A DNA stretch of 41,505 nucleotides from JAVBNJ01 sp031551625 (GTDB lineage: Bacteria > Bacteroidota > Bacteroidia > Bacteroidales > UBA932), in contig JAVBNJ010000020.1 of the NCBI GenBank assembly GCA_031551625.1, positions 1 through 41,505 on the forward strand, read 5' to 3'. A program made the translations under genes and the position numbers. Within the stretch, counting starts at the first letter, position 1. Every line of letters starts with the position of its first letter. This document shows, one piece after another, positions 14,247 to 21,774 of the stretch. The notes beneath the pieces are model-generated. The model worked only from the letters and a program-made list of their open reading frames with translations. It ran no database searches and was not told where the DNA came from.

Positions 14247-15477
14247 ATCTACTATCTGTATTCTTCGGATAACAAAGGAAATATTTCTTAGTGACGCCCG
14301 AAAAAGCTTGTGCGCTGAGCATGTCGGAGGCTTCGTGAATGTCGCGCAGTTGCGATTCACCATAGCGGATATTTATTTTTTCGTTGTTATCATCATACCC
14401 TTTGTTAACCATATAGCTGCTCACTACAAAGTAATCCATGGCGCCGGGAGTGTCAGGAATTTGGCTTTGGACGCGCTGTTTCACGGCTTCGATATATTCG
14501 CCGGTAAACGGCTGGTCGCTGATTTCCACTTTGGGTAAGCGGCGCGCTACGAGCATGCAGCAGAGTTGCGAAAGTATTTTGTCATCGGCTTTACACCATA
14601 CTTTGATGGCACTGTTGATATCGCTATCATCCAATTGGGCAAACGAATTCAGAATCTCCGGATGTTCGAAGTCGGCAATGGTAAAGCGGTTTTTCAGGAA
14701 TAAATGTAAAGCCGGCGACGCAAATAAATTGCTGCCGGCAGCAATAAGTTCTTTTGCGCGGCGCAATAGTTGTAACAAAAGCTGGTCGGCGGCAATCACG
14801 GTTTTGTGCAGGTATACTTGCCAGTACATCAAGCGACGCGAGATAAGGAATTTTTCAATTGAATATATGCCTTTTGACTCAACCACCAGTTCATCGTTTA
14901 CTACGTCCAGCATTTTGATGATGCGCTCGAGGCCAATCATGCCTTCGGCTACGCCCGAGAAAAAACTGTCGCGGCACAAATAATCGAGCCGGTCTACATC
15001 AAGTTGACTCGACACAAGTTGGTGCAGGAATCTTTTCGGATAACTGCCGTCAAAAATTTGGGTAGCCATTGTCAATCGACCGCCAAATGCAGTGTTCAGG
15101 CGTTTCATAAACGCCAGCGAAATTTCTTCGTGGCTGATGTTTTCCACAATCGTATTCTCGAGTGTGTGGCTGAACGGACCGTGGCCGATGTCGTGCAGCA
15201 AAATGGCACACGAGGCGGCTTCCATTTCTTCGGGAGTTACTGTGTGCCCTTTGGATTGCAGCGATTGCAATGCTTGACGCATCAGGTGCATGGCGCCTAA
15301 TGCATGCGAAAAACGCGAGTGGCAAGCGCATGGATAAACAAGGTATGACATGCCCATTTGCGAAATATTGCGTAAACGTTGCAGGTAGGGGTGTTCTAAT
15401 AATTCATATATCAATCCGCCGGGAATATCAATAAATCCATGAATCGGGTCGTTGATTATTTTTTTCTTTGTAATCAT
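14245..15477 (-). CDS. HD-domain phosphohydrolase (SAMHD1 / dGTPase-like)
   Basis: A 410-residue protein with the metal-binding pattern of HD hydrolases: His58 in SRFSHALGAMHL, His95-Asp96 in AILLHDIGHGPFSH, and the later Asp in SSQLDVDRLDYLCRDS. The opening KKIINDPIHGFIDIP and the DVDRLDYL motif place it with the SAMHD1/YdhJ-like group, which removes triphosphate from deoxynucleotides in some members. The true substrate is unknown here. It is divergent from the TonB-like gene, and its last codons overlap a dispersed inverted repeat. The alternative is a general nucleotide hydrolase. Confidence 0.88.
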   Translation of the reverse strand: MITKKKIINDPIHGFIDIPGGLIYELLEHPYLQRLRNISQMGMSYLVYPCACHSRFSHALGAMHLMRQALQSLQSKGHTVTPEEMEAASCAILLHDIGHGPFSHTLENTIVENISHEEISLAFMKRLNTAFGGRLTMATQIFDGSYPKRFLHQLVSSQLDVDRLDYLCRDSFFSGVAEGMIGLERIIKMLDVVNDELVVESKGIYSIEKFLISRRLMYWQVYLHKTVIAADQLLLQLLRRAKELIAAGSNLFASPALHLFLKNRFTIADFEHPEILNSFAQLDDSDINSAIKVWCKADDKILSQLCCMLVARRLPKVEISDQPFTGEYIEAVKQRVQSQIPDTPGAMDYFVVSSYMVNKGYDDNNEKINIRYGESQLRDIHEASDMLSAQAFSGVTKKYFLCYPKNTDSR

Positions 15478-15549
15478 AGCAAAGTTACAAAATTACACAA
15501 TAATTTTGTAACGGACAAAGTGCAGAACGGATGTTTACTTTTTTTGTTT

Positions 15550-15557
15550 TATCTTTG
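15550..15557 (+). promoter_or_regulatory. -7 element upstream of the TonB-like gene
   Basis: TATCTTTG matches TAnnTTTG, and the start would lie near 15564, about 11 nt before ATG 15575. No TTTG lies at the ideal -33 distance. Confidence 0.45.
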
Positions 15558-15574
15558 TAACTCATTCTTGAGTG

Positions 15575-16363
15575 ATGAATAATCTAGTAGAACCGGAAAA
15601 AAAGTTCAGTCTTCGCCGTTTTCTGAAAGAACACAGCGCGGGAATCTACATCACTATCCTTTTTCACTTGATAGTGCTGGTGTTCCTGTTGAGCTCAAAA
15701 CTGTATCTCGAAGTGATGGGCGAACGCCCTGTATTCATCGACATTTCGGACAAATACGAAGACATTGTCAAACAACAAAAACAAGTGCGGGAAGTACAGG
15801 CTAAAGAAACTGCGGCCAGTGAACTTGAAGCCATGCTTAACAACGCCGGTGTACGTTCCTCGCATTCCTCACAAGCTGTACGAAATGCTGCTGTCGATGC
15901 ATCGGAACGTGGGAACCAGCCATTGCGCGACGACCGCCGCACCGACGTGTCGCAACTCAACGCCGAAGCGCAGGACGTGCAGCGCAAGCTCGATGCCAAT
16001 CGTCAGCAGGTGCTCACGCAACAAACCGGTGGTGCCGACCTGCCGCAGCAACAACTACCAAAGCCCAAACAAGAAGCCTACCGTGGCCCTTCGGTGCTCA
16101 CTTACGACATGGGCGGCCGCAAGGCCATGTCGCTCCCTGTGCCCGCCTACCAATGCAAGGGTGGGGGCGATGTTACGGTTATCATCGACGTCAACCCGCA
16201 AGGCTATGTAGTCGCGGCTTCCATCCAATCCACCACCTCGGCCGACGATACTTGTCTGCACGATGCCGCCCTGCGCTTTGCCCGCAGCTCACGCTTCGCC
16301 GTCCAGTCCGACGCCCCCGCCAAACAACGCGGCAGCATCGTCTATCGATTCATTGCGCAATAG
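15575..16363 (+). CDS. TonB-like energy transducer family protein
   Basis: About 262 residues from ATG 15575 (the frame is open one codon earlier as GTG). One N-terminal membrane segment (GIYITILFHLIVLVFLLSSKLYL, about 24-46) anchors a periplasmic part. This has a charged helical region rich in Gln, Glu and Lys (about 60-165) and a C-terminal domain (about 195-262: GGDVTVIIDVNPQGYVVAASI, CLHDAALRFARSSRFAV, GSIVYRFIAQ) that fits the TonB C-terminal fold. TonB proteins pass proton-motive energy from ExbBD to outer membrane receptors. No exbB/exbD are adjacent and the proline-rich linker of classic TonB is absent, so it may be a non-canonical transducer. Confidence 0.75.
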   Translation: MNNLVEPEKKFSLRRFLKEHSAGIYITILFHLIVLVFLLSSKLYLEVMGERPVFIDISDKYEDIVKQQKQVREVQAKETAASELEAMLNNAGVRSSHSSQAVRNAAVDASERGNQPLRDDRRTDVSQLNAEAQDVQRKLDANRQQVLTQQTGGADLPQQQLPKPKQEAYRGPSVLTYDMGGRKAMSLPVPAYQCKGGGDVTVIIDVNPQGYVVAASIQSTTSADDTCLHDAALRFARSSRFAVQSDAPAKQRGSIVYRFIAQ

Positions 16364-16670
16364 TGCTAAACAAAATTTTACTTCAATAATTTCCGATTTT
16401 CTATGTTTTGTAGAACCTGCATTTGTTGAATTGTAAGTTCAATTGGTAAACACATACTTCTATAAAGCAATTTCAACCAAAATAAATTCTAATCTTTTGT
16501 TAAAAACTTATTTGTAATTTAAAATATCTTTATATCACAATGAATACTATACGGAATTCTACAAAATTTCCGCTCCACCAATTCCAATAGGCTTGGTAAA
16601 ACATTACATTATACGACCATTTGCTGGAACTGGCGCAAGCGATAGAAAAACAAATAAAAAATTCAACCGG
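16364..16670. other. AT-rich degenerate intergenic segment left of the Fic gene
   Basis: No full gene. On the minus strand a 36-codon open stretch ends at a TAA complementary to 16369-16371 (containing CLPIELTIQQMQVLQNIE), and on the plus strand short fragments such as HLLELAQAIEKQIKNSTG occur near 16620-16675. They look like worn gene ends but I cannot assign them. A 38-nt copy of the rpsL promoter region lies at 16499-16536. Confidence 0.5.
16499..16536 (+). repeat. Degenerate direct copy of the rpsL promoter region
   Basis: GTTAAAAACTTATTTGTAAT... at 16499-16536 matches 17947-17984 at about 33 of 38 positions. The -33 TTTG survives, but the -7 TACCTTTG is changed to TATCACAA, so this copy is probably inactive. 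The two copies flank the Fic gene. Confidence 0.7.
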
Positions 16671-17816
16671 TTAAAATAAATTAAAATATTCCGAAAACAC
16701 AAACATCCTGTTTCGTTTGAAACCGGTCATCTCTTTTAAGATATTCAGTGCTTGGAAATCTTTTATCAGCCGGTTAATGGTCGATGTTTCCATGCCGGTT
16801 TCCTCCCGTATTATTACATTATTAACAATAGGATGTTTATATAATAATCGCACGAACCGATTGGCTTTTTCTATTTTTGCTTTGCTCCCCAATGTTGGTA
16901 TCAACTCTCTTTCTACTTTGTCGCGTAAAGCAATGATAGACTTAAATGCCTGGATAGAGTTTTCAGACGTTTCTATGATGCCGGCCAAAAAAAAGCGTAG
17001 CCATTGGTTTAGGTCGTTGTGTGTACGCACCCGGTGTAAATTGTCGTAGTAGTATGTTTTGTTTTTCTCAAAAAAATCCGACAAGTACAACGACGGTGCA
17101 TGCAATAACCCGTTGCTCACTAAATACAGCGTAATTAACAAGCGCCCCATTCGCCCATTTCCATCTAGGAACGGGTGTATGGTTTCGAATTGGTAATGGA
17201 TGATGCCTATTTTGATTAAATGTGGAACTTCAATATTTGTATTGTGTACAAACATTTCCAAATCGCTCATCAATTCGTCAACTCTCGAAAAATGTGGGGG
17301 GATGTAAGTTGCATCTTTTAACGTTCCTCCAATCCAGTTTTGGCTTCTTCGGTACTCGCCGGGTTGCTTATGTTCGCCTCGCACGCCTTGTAATAGCAGA
17401 CGATGAACATCTTTAATTAATCGCGATGAGATGGGTAAGTGTAATAATTGGCTGATTGAAAAATTGATAGCTTTTATATAGTTTTGCACCTCTTCCCAAT
17501 CATCGCGTTTTTCGGGCAATATATCATCGCCTCTTAACAACGCTTCTTCCATATTGGTTTGCGTCCCTTCAATGCGACTCGAAGTTGTAGCTTCTTTTGC
17601 CACGTGCATACGTACAAAGAAATCAATATCGGGTATGAGTTGGGAAAATGCATTTAACTCTCCTAATTTACGGTCAGCCTCACTTAGAAGCGTTTGTAAT
17701 TGCGGAGAGTCTACTAACCATTGGAGATTGATATGTTCGGGATAAAAACTTTGGTATTCCACCTGTCTTTCCCATTTCCCAGACACAAAATTGGTTATTT
17801 TGTTGGCTTTATCCAT
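16671..17816 (-). CDS. Fic family protein with C-terminal winged helix
   Basis: A 381-residue Fic protein. The N-terminal Fic_N-type region carries the inhibitory motif SSRIEGT (79-85, Glu83), and the active-site motif HPFLDGNGRMGR (214-225) is complete, so AMP transfer to a target hydroxyl is expected and is held in check by Glu83. The C-terminal part (about 310-381: VRLLYKHPIVNNVIIREETGMETSTINRLIKDF) is a helix-turn-helix/winged helix likely to bind DNA. Similar proteins are common in Bacteroidota; targets are mostly unknown. The gene is alone on an AT-rich island between TonB and rpsL, flanked by two copies of the rpsL promoter segment, and preceded by a tandem repeat that could be its operator. 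Confidence 0.9.
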   Translation of the reverse strand: MDKANKITNFVSGKWERQVEYQSFYPEHINLQWLVDSPQLQTLLSEADRKLGELNAFSQLIPDIDFFVRMHVAKEATTSSRIEGTQTNMEEALLRGDDILPEKRDDWEEVQNYIKAINFSISQLLHLPISSRLIKDVHRLLLQGVRGEHKQPGEYRRSQNWIGGTLKDATYIPPHFSRVDELMSDLEMFVHNTNIEVPHLIKIGIIHYQFETIHPFLDGNGRMGRLLITLYLVSNGLLHAPSLYLSDFFEKNKTYYYDNLHRVRTHNDLNQWLRFFLAGIIETSENSIQAFKSIIALRDKVERELIPTLGSKAKIEKANRFVRLLYKHPIVNNVIIREETGMETSTINRLIKDFQALNILKEMTGFKRNRMFVFSEYFNLF

Positions 17817-17823
17817 CGCTAAA

Positions 17824-17896
17824 ATGCGCGTTTAAAAATTTATAAAAGCAAATTTATAAAAAAATGCGCAGATAAAAAAATATAAAAGCAAAATTT
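17824..17896. repeat. Tandem direct repeat in the fic promoter (putative operator)
   Basis: Two copies of ATGCGCnnnTAAAAA...TATAAAAGCAAA, starting at 17824 and 17864 with a 40-nt period, lie immediately upstream of the fic start codon (17816). On the minus strand the fic-proximal copy contains TAAATTTG, a -7-like element. The Fic protein has its own winged helix, so autoregulation at these sites is plausible. Confidence 0.6.
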
Positions 17897-17946
17897 TGTA
17901 TTTTTGATGTGAAAAAGAATGTGCAAAGATAAAATTTCTGCTTCAT

Positions 17947-17988
17947 GTTAAAAACTTGTTTGTAATTCAAAATATTTTTGTACCTTTG
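17947..17988 (+). promoter_or_regulatory. rpsL operon promoter
   Basis: TTTG (17959-17962) and TACCTTTG (17981-17988) have an 18-nt spacer. The start would be near 17995, leaving a leader of about 45 nt before ATG 18040. The segment has a degenerate duplicate at 16499-16536. Confidence 0.75.
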
Positions 17989-18039
17989 TACCCCTTAAAT
18001 TGTAAGGAAAAATTGTAAAACGTTTATTAACAATAAATT

Positions 18040-18438
18040 ATGCCAACAATTCAACAGCTTGTACGCAAAGGACGCTTACAAATCGAAGAAACCAGCAAAT
18101 CGCGCGCTTTGGATTCATGCCCGCAGCGCCGTGGCGTGTGTGTACGTGTGTACACCACTACACCCAAAAAGCCTAACTCGGCTATGCGTAAAGTAGCCCG
18201 TGTTCGCTTGACCAACCAAAAGGAAGTGAATGCCTACATTCCGGGCGAAGGCCACAACTTGCAGGAACACTCGATTGTATTGGTGCGCGGCGGCCGTGTG
18301 AAAGACTTGCCGGGTGTACGTTACCACATCCTTCGCGGTGCATTGGACACTGCCGGTGTAGAAGGCCGTACGCAAAGCCGTTCGCTCTACGGTGCTAAAC
18401 GCCCGAAACCGGGTGCAGCGCCTGCGAAAAAGAAATAG
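18040..18438 (+). CDS. rpsL: 30S ribosomal protein S12
   Basis: S12 lies at the decoding centre of the small subunit. The 132 residues include PTIQQLVRKGR at the start, KKPNSAMRKVARVRLTN, PGEGHNLQEHSIVLVRGGRVKDLPGVRYH, and the basic tail. The Lys at the position linked to streptomycin resistance in the KKPNSA loop is the usual wild-type residue. It heads rpsL-rpsG-fusA-rpsJ. A 12-bp AT-rich hairpin follows its stop, before rpsG. Confidence 0.97.
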   Translation: MPTIQQLVRKGRLQIEETSKSRALDSCPQRRGVCVRVYTTTPKKPNSAMRKVARVRLTNQKEVNAYIPGEGHNLQEHSIVLVRGGRVKDLPGVRYHILRGALDTAGVEGRTQSRSLYGAKRPKPGAAPAKKK

Positions 18439-18467
18439 TAATTTCAAGATTTGAAAATTTCAAGATT

Positions 18468-18494
18468 CAAAGATTATATAATATATAGTCTTTG
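18468..18494 (+). promoter_or_regulatory. Hairpin between rpsL and rpsG
   Basis: CAAAGATTATAT (18468-18479) pairs with ATATAGTCTTTG (18483-18494) with one G-T pair and a 3-nt loop. A T-rich run follows (TCTTTTGGTTTTTG), so it may act as a weak terminator or processing site that sets the S12/S7 ratio. No ligand-binding fold is evident. Confidence 0.4.
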
Positions 18495-18546
18495 GTCTTT
18501 TGGTTTTTGTAATCTTACATTAAAATAATAACAAAACAAAAAACAA

Positions 18547-19023
18547 ATGAGAAAAACGAAGCCTAAAAAGAGGATTCTACTTCCCGATCCCAAGTACGGA
18601 GACGTGCTTGTTACACAGTTTGTAAACAACCTGATGTACTCGGGACAGAAGAGTATCGCCCTCGGCATTTTTTACGATGCAATTGACATGGTGGGCGAAA
18701 AGATGAAAGATTCAGACAAGGCTCCTCTCGACATTTGGAAGAAAGCGTTGGAAAACGTAACCCCGCAGGTAGAAGTGAAAAGCCGTCGCGTGGGTGGAGC
18801 CAACTTCCAAGTACCAACAGAGGTGCGCCCCGACCGGAAGATTTCATTGAGTATTAAACACATGATTTCTTTCGCCCGCAAGCGTAGCGGCCACTCGATG
18901 GCCGAAAAGTTGAGCGCCGAAATTATTGCGGCCCACAACGAAGAAGGCGGCGCATTCAAACGTAAAGAAGACATGCACAAAATGGCCGAAGCCAACAAGG
19001 CTTTTGCCCACTACAGATTCTAG
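18547..19023 (+). CDS. rpsG: 30S ribosomal protein S7
   Basis: S7 nucleates assembly of the 30S head and touches the E-site tRNA. The 158-residue protein begins MRKTKPKKRILLPDPKYGD and includes VTQFVNNLMYSGQKSIA, ALENVTPQVEVKSRRVGGANFQVP, RSGHSMAEKLSAEIIAAHNEEGGAFKRKED and the end MAEANKAFAHYRF, all typical. The start codon is 108 nt after rpsL, and fusA follows after 11 nt, so translation of rpsG and fusA is close-coupled. Confidence 0.97.
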   Translation: MRKTKPKKRILLPDPKYGDVLVTQFVNNLMYSGQKSIALGIFYDAIDMVGEKMKDSDKAPLDIWKKALENVTPQVEVKSRRVGGANFQVPTEVRPDRKISLSIKHMISFARKRSGHSMAEKLSAEIIAAHNEEGGAFKRKEDMHKMAEANKAFAHYRF

Positions 19024-19034
19024 GGGGTACGTAA

Positions 19035-21155
19035 ATGGCAAGAGACTTAAATTATACAAGGAATATCGGTATCATGGCGCATATCGATGCGGGCAAAACA
19101 ACCACATCGGAGCGTATCCTTTTTTACACCGGAAAAACACACAAACTGGGAGAAGTGCACGAAGGCGCTGCTACCATGGACTGGATGGTACAGGAGCAAG
19201 AACGCGGTATCACCATTACCTCGGCAGCAACTACCGCTTTCTGGAATTACGAAGGAAAAACCTACAACATCAACTTGATTGACACCCCGGGCCACGTGGA
19301 CTTTACGGTGGAAGTGGAACGTTCGTTGCGCGTGCTTGACGGCGCCGTAGCTACTTTCTGCGCCGTAGGCCGTGTGCAACCGCAATCGGAAACCGTTTGG
19401 CGCCAAGGTGACAAATACCGTGTGCCGAAAATGGCGTACATCAACAAGATGGACCGTGTGGGTGCCGACTTTCTGGCGGTAATCGATGAAATCAAAGAAA
19501 AATTGGGCGCTACGGCTGTTCCCATTTGTTTGCCCATCGGTGCCGAGGAAAAGTTTGAAGGTATTGTAGACTTGATTGCCAATAAGGCTATTTACTACAA
19601 CACCGACAGTAAGGAATTGGTGAACTACGAAATCAAAGAAGTGCCTGCCAACATGGTAGCCGAAGTCGAAGAATGGCGCGGTAAGCTGGTAGAATCAATC
19701 GCAGAGTACAACGATGCGTTGATGGAAAAATTCTTTGAAGATCCTAATTCCATTACACCCGAAGAAATTATTTCGACTCTCCGCAAAGCTACTATTGACA
19801 TGGCCGTTGTGCCTGCTTGTTGCGGTTCGTCGTTCAAAAACAAAGGCGTGCAATTCCTGTTGGATGCCATTATGCGTTATATGCCTTCGCCGCTTGATAT
19901 TGGCGATGTAACAGGTATCAACCCGCAAACCAACGAAGAAGTAATACGTAAATCGAACCCCTCGGAACCGTTCTGCGGCTTGGTGTTCAAAATTGCTACC
20001 GATCCGTTTGTAGGCCGTTTGGCTTTTATCCGTGCATACTCGGGTAAACTCGAAGCAGGTAGCTACGTGTACAACACCCGTTCGGACAAAAAAGAACGTG
20101 TGGCACGCTTGTATCAAATGCACTCGAACAAACAAAACCCGATTGAATTTGTAGAAGCAGGTGATATCTGCGCCGCTGTTGGTTTCAAAGACCTCCGTAC
20201 GGGCGACACTGTTTGTGATGAAAAGCATCCGATAGTTCTGGAATCTATGAGCTTCCCCGATCCGGTGATTGGTTTGGCCGTAGAACCCAAAACACAAAAG
20301 GATATGGACAAGTTGGGTATCGCGTTGGGTAAACTTTCGGAAGAAGACCCGACCTTTACTGTGAAGTCCGACCACGACACGGGCCAAACCGTTATTAGCG
20401 GGATGGGTGAATTGCACTTGGAAATTATTGTTGACCGCCTCAAACGTGAGTTTGGCGTGGAAATCAACCAAGGCGCTCCGCAAGTTAACTACAAAGAAGC
20501 TATCCGTGGCACCGTACAACACCGCGAAGTATTCAAAAAACAAACTGGTGGCCGTGGTAAATTTGCCGATATTATTGTCGAAATTTCTCCGGCCGACGAA
20601 GGTGTTGTGGGTCTCCAATTTGTCGACGAAGTGAAAGGTGGTAACGTACCCCGTGAATTCATCGGCCCGGTTGAAAAAGGTTTCAAATCGGCGATGGTAA
20701 ACGGTGTACTGGCCGGCTACGAAGTGCCCTCTATGAAAGTGGTCCTGAAAGACGGTTCGTTCCATCCGGTGGACTCCGATGCATTGTCGTTCGAAATTTG
20801 CGCACGCGCAGCTTTCCGTCACGCAGTGCCCAAAGCACAGCCGTGTTTGATGGAACCTATCATGTCGTTGGAAGTGGTTACTCCCGAAGACTACATGGGC
20901 GATATCATCGGCGACTTGAACAAACGCCGTGGACAAATTACCAGCATGGATAGCAAAGGCAATGCACGTGTGGTGAAAGCCAAAGTTCCGCTTTCGGAAC
21001 AGTTCGGTTACGTAACTGTGTTGCGTACCTTGTCGAGTGGCCGCGCTACCAGTACCATGGAGTTCTCGCACTACGCCGAGTTACCCGCCAACCTTGCGAA
21101 AGAAGTTATTGAAAAATCAGGCGGCGCCAAGAAAGACGCTGATCTCGACGAATAG
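19035..21155 (+). CDS. fusA: Elongation factor G
   Basis: EF-G drives GTP-dependent translocation on the ribosome. The 706-residue length is normal. The G domain shows AHIDAGKT (15-22), the switch region ERGITITSAATTAFW, DTPGHVDF and NKMDRVGADF. Domains II to V follow, including GMGELHLEIIVDRLKREFGVE, and the end EVIEKSGGAKKDADLDE. Its place after rpsG, with rpsJ next, fits the main translational copy, not a resistance or Tet(M)-like paralogue. Confidence 0.97.
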   Translation: MARDLNYTRNIGIMAHIDAGKTTTSERILFYTGKTHKLGEVHEGAATMDWMVQEQERGITITSAATTAFWNYEGKTYNINLIDTPGHVDFTVEVERSLRVLDGAVATFCAVGRVQPQSETVWRQGDKYRVPKMAYINKMDRVGADFLAVIDEIKEKLGATAVPICLPIGAEEKFEGIVDLIANKAIYYNTDSKELVNYEIKEVPANMVAEVEEWRGKLVESIAEYNDALMEKFFEDPNSITPEEIISTLRKATIDMAVVPACCGSSFKNKGVQFLLDAIMRYMPSPLDIGDVTGINPQTNEEVIRKSNPSEPFCGLVFKIATDPFVGRLAFIRAYSGKLEAGSYVYNTRSDKKERVARLYQMHSNKQNPIEFVEAGDICAAVGFKDLRTGDTVCDEKHPIVLESMSFPDPVIGLAVEPKTQKDMDKLGIALGKLSEEDPTFTVKSDHDTGQTVISGMGELHLEIIVDRLKREFGVEINQGAPQVNYKEAIRGTVQHREVFKKQTGGRGKFADIIVEISPADEGVVGLQFVDEVKGGNVPREFIGPVEKGFKSAMVNGVLAGYEVPSMKVVLKDGSFHPVDSDALSFEICARAAFRHAVPKAQPCLMEPIMSLEVVTPEDYMGDIIGDLNKRRGQITSMDSKGNARVVKAKVPLSEQFGYVTVLRTLSSGRATSTMEFSHYAELPANLAKEVIEKSGGAKKDADLDE

Positions 21156-21180
21156 TAAACCAACTAATGTAATTAAAATT

Positions 21181-21489
21181 ATGAGTCAAAAAATCAGAAT
21201 TAAATTGAAATCATACGATCATATGTTGGTTGACAAGTCGGCCGATAAGATCGTGAAAACGGTAAAAGCTACCGGTGTGGTGGTAAGCGGACCTATTCCC
21301 TTGCCTACCGACAAAAAAATCTTTACTGTAAACCGTTCGACATTCGTAAATAAAAAAGCACGCGAACAATTCGAATTGAACTCGTTCCGTCGCTTGCTCG
21401 ACATCTACAGCTCGACGCCTAAAACCGTTGATGCGTTGATGAAACTCGAATTGCCGAGCGGGGTAGAAGTAGAAATCAAAGTGCTCTAA
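21181..21489 (+). CDS. rpsJ: 30S ribosomal protein S10
   Basis: The 102-residue S10 starts MSQKIRIKLKSYDH at ATG 21181; the frame is open upstream to 21037 inside fusA, but that part is not S10. Family segments are VSGPIPLPTDKKIFTVNRS, and FELNSFRRLLDIYSSTPKTVDALMKLELPSGVEVEIKV. It lies 25 nt after fusA. In most Bacteroidales the S10 operon (rplC, rplD, ...) continues here; in this window a 13-bp terminator hairpin follows and the neighbour is a DUF58 gene in the other direction. rpsJ is therefore the last gene of this operon. Confidence 0.96.
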   Translation: MSQKIRIKLKSYDHMLVDKSADKIVKTVKATGVVVSGPIPLPTDKKIFTVNRSTFVNKKAREQFELNSFRRLLDIYSSTPKTVDALMKLELPSGVEVEIKVL

Positions 21490-21526
21490 GTTACAGTGCG
21501 GCATTGGCCGCTACCGTAAATAATAT

Positions 21527-21558
21527 AAAGGCTTGTCGTAAAATCACGACAAGCCTTT
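21527..21558 (+). terminator. Strong terminator hairpin after rpsJ
   Basis: AAAGGCTTGTCGT (21527-21539) pairs perfectly with ACGACAAGCCTTT (21546-21558), a 13-bp stem with a 6-nt loop; the 3' arm ends in TTT followed by GTGCTTTG. It closes the rpsL-rpsG-fusA-rpsJ operon. Confidence 0.8.
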
Positions 21559-21672
21559 GTGCTTTGTATCGCTTGATACCACTATCTTTGCAAAACTAAA
21601 AATAAAGATAGAAAACTGATTGCGATACCGACAGGGTATTCTTGTACGAAGAAACTGCGATAGGGCAATCGA

Positions 21673-21774
21673 ATGTGGCAATCAACAGCGAAACGGTGGC
21701 CAACCGGACAAGGAGTGATAATGTCCGGCAAACAATCGTTCTGGCGCAGGCTTTTCGGTAGGCCGAAAAATTAA
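21673..21774 (+). CDS. Possible 33-residue basic peptide
   Basis: ATG 21673 to TAA 21774 encodes a 33-residue peptide whose second half, MSGKQSFWRRLFGRPKN, is basic and amphipathic; an internal ATG at 21721 would give only these 17 residues. A -7-like TATCTTTG near 21582-21589 could transcribe it. The segment also holds the hairpins CCGGAC/GTCCGG (about 21703-21727) and TTTTCGG/CCGAAAA (just before the stop), so a small RNA is equally possible. It overlaps the end of the DUF58 gene by 4 bp, tail to tail. Not recognised. Confidence 0.3.
   Translation: MWQSTAKRWPTGQGVIMSGKQSFWRRLFGRPKN

Noticed and set aside
16364..16670. Remnant of a restriction specificity gene beside fic
   Set aside because: Short fragments on both strands look gene-derived, but none is long or distinctive enough to name; left as unassigned degenerate sequence.
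19695..21071. 458-codon ORF on the minus strand within fusA
   Set aside because: It is the antisense shadow of the highly biased EF-G codons; no start region or domain is recognisable.
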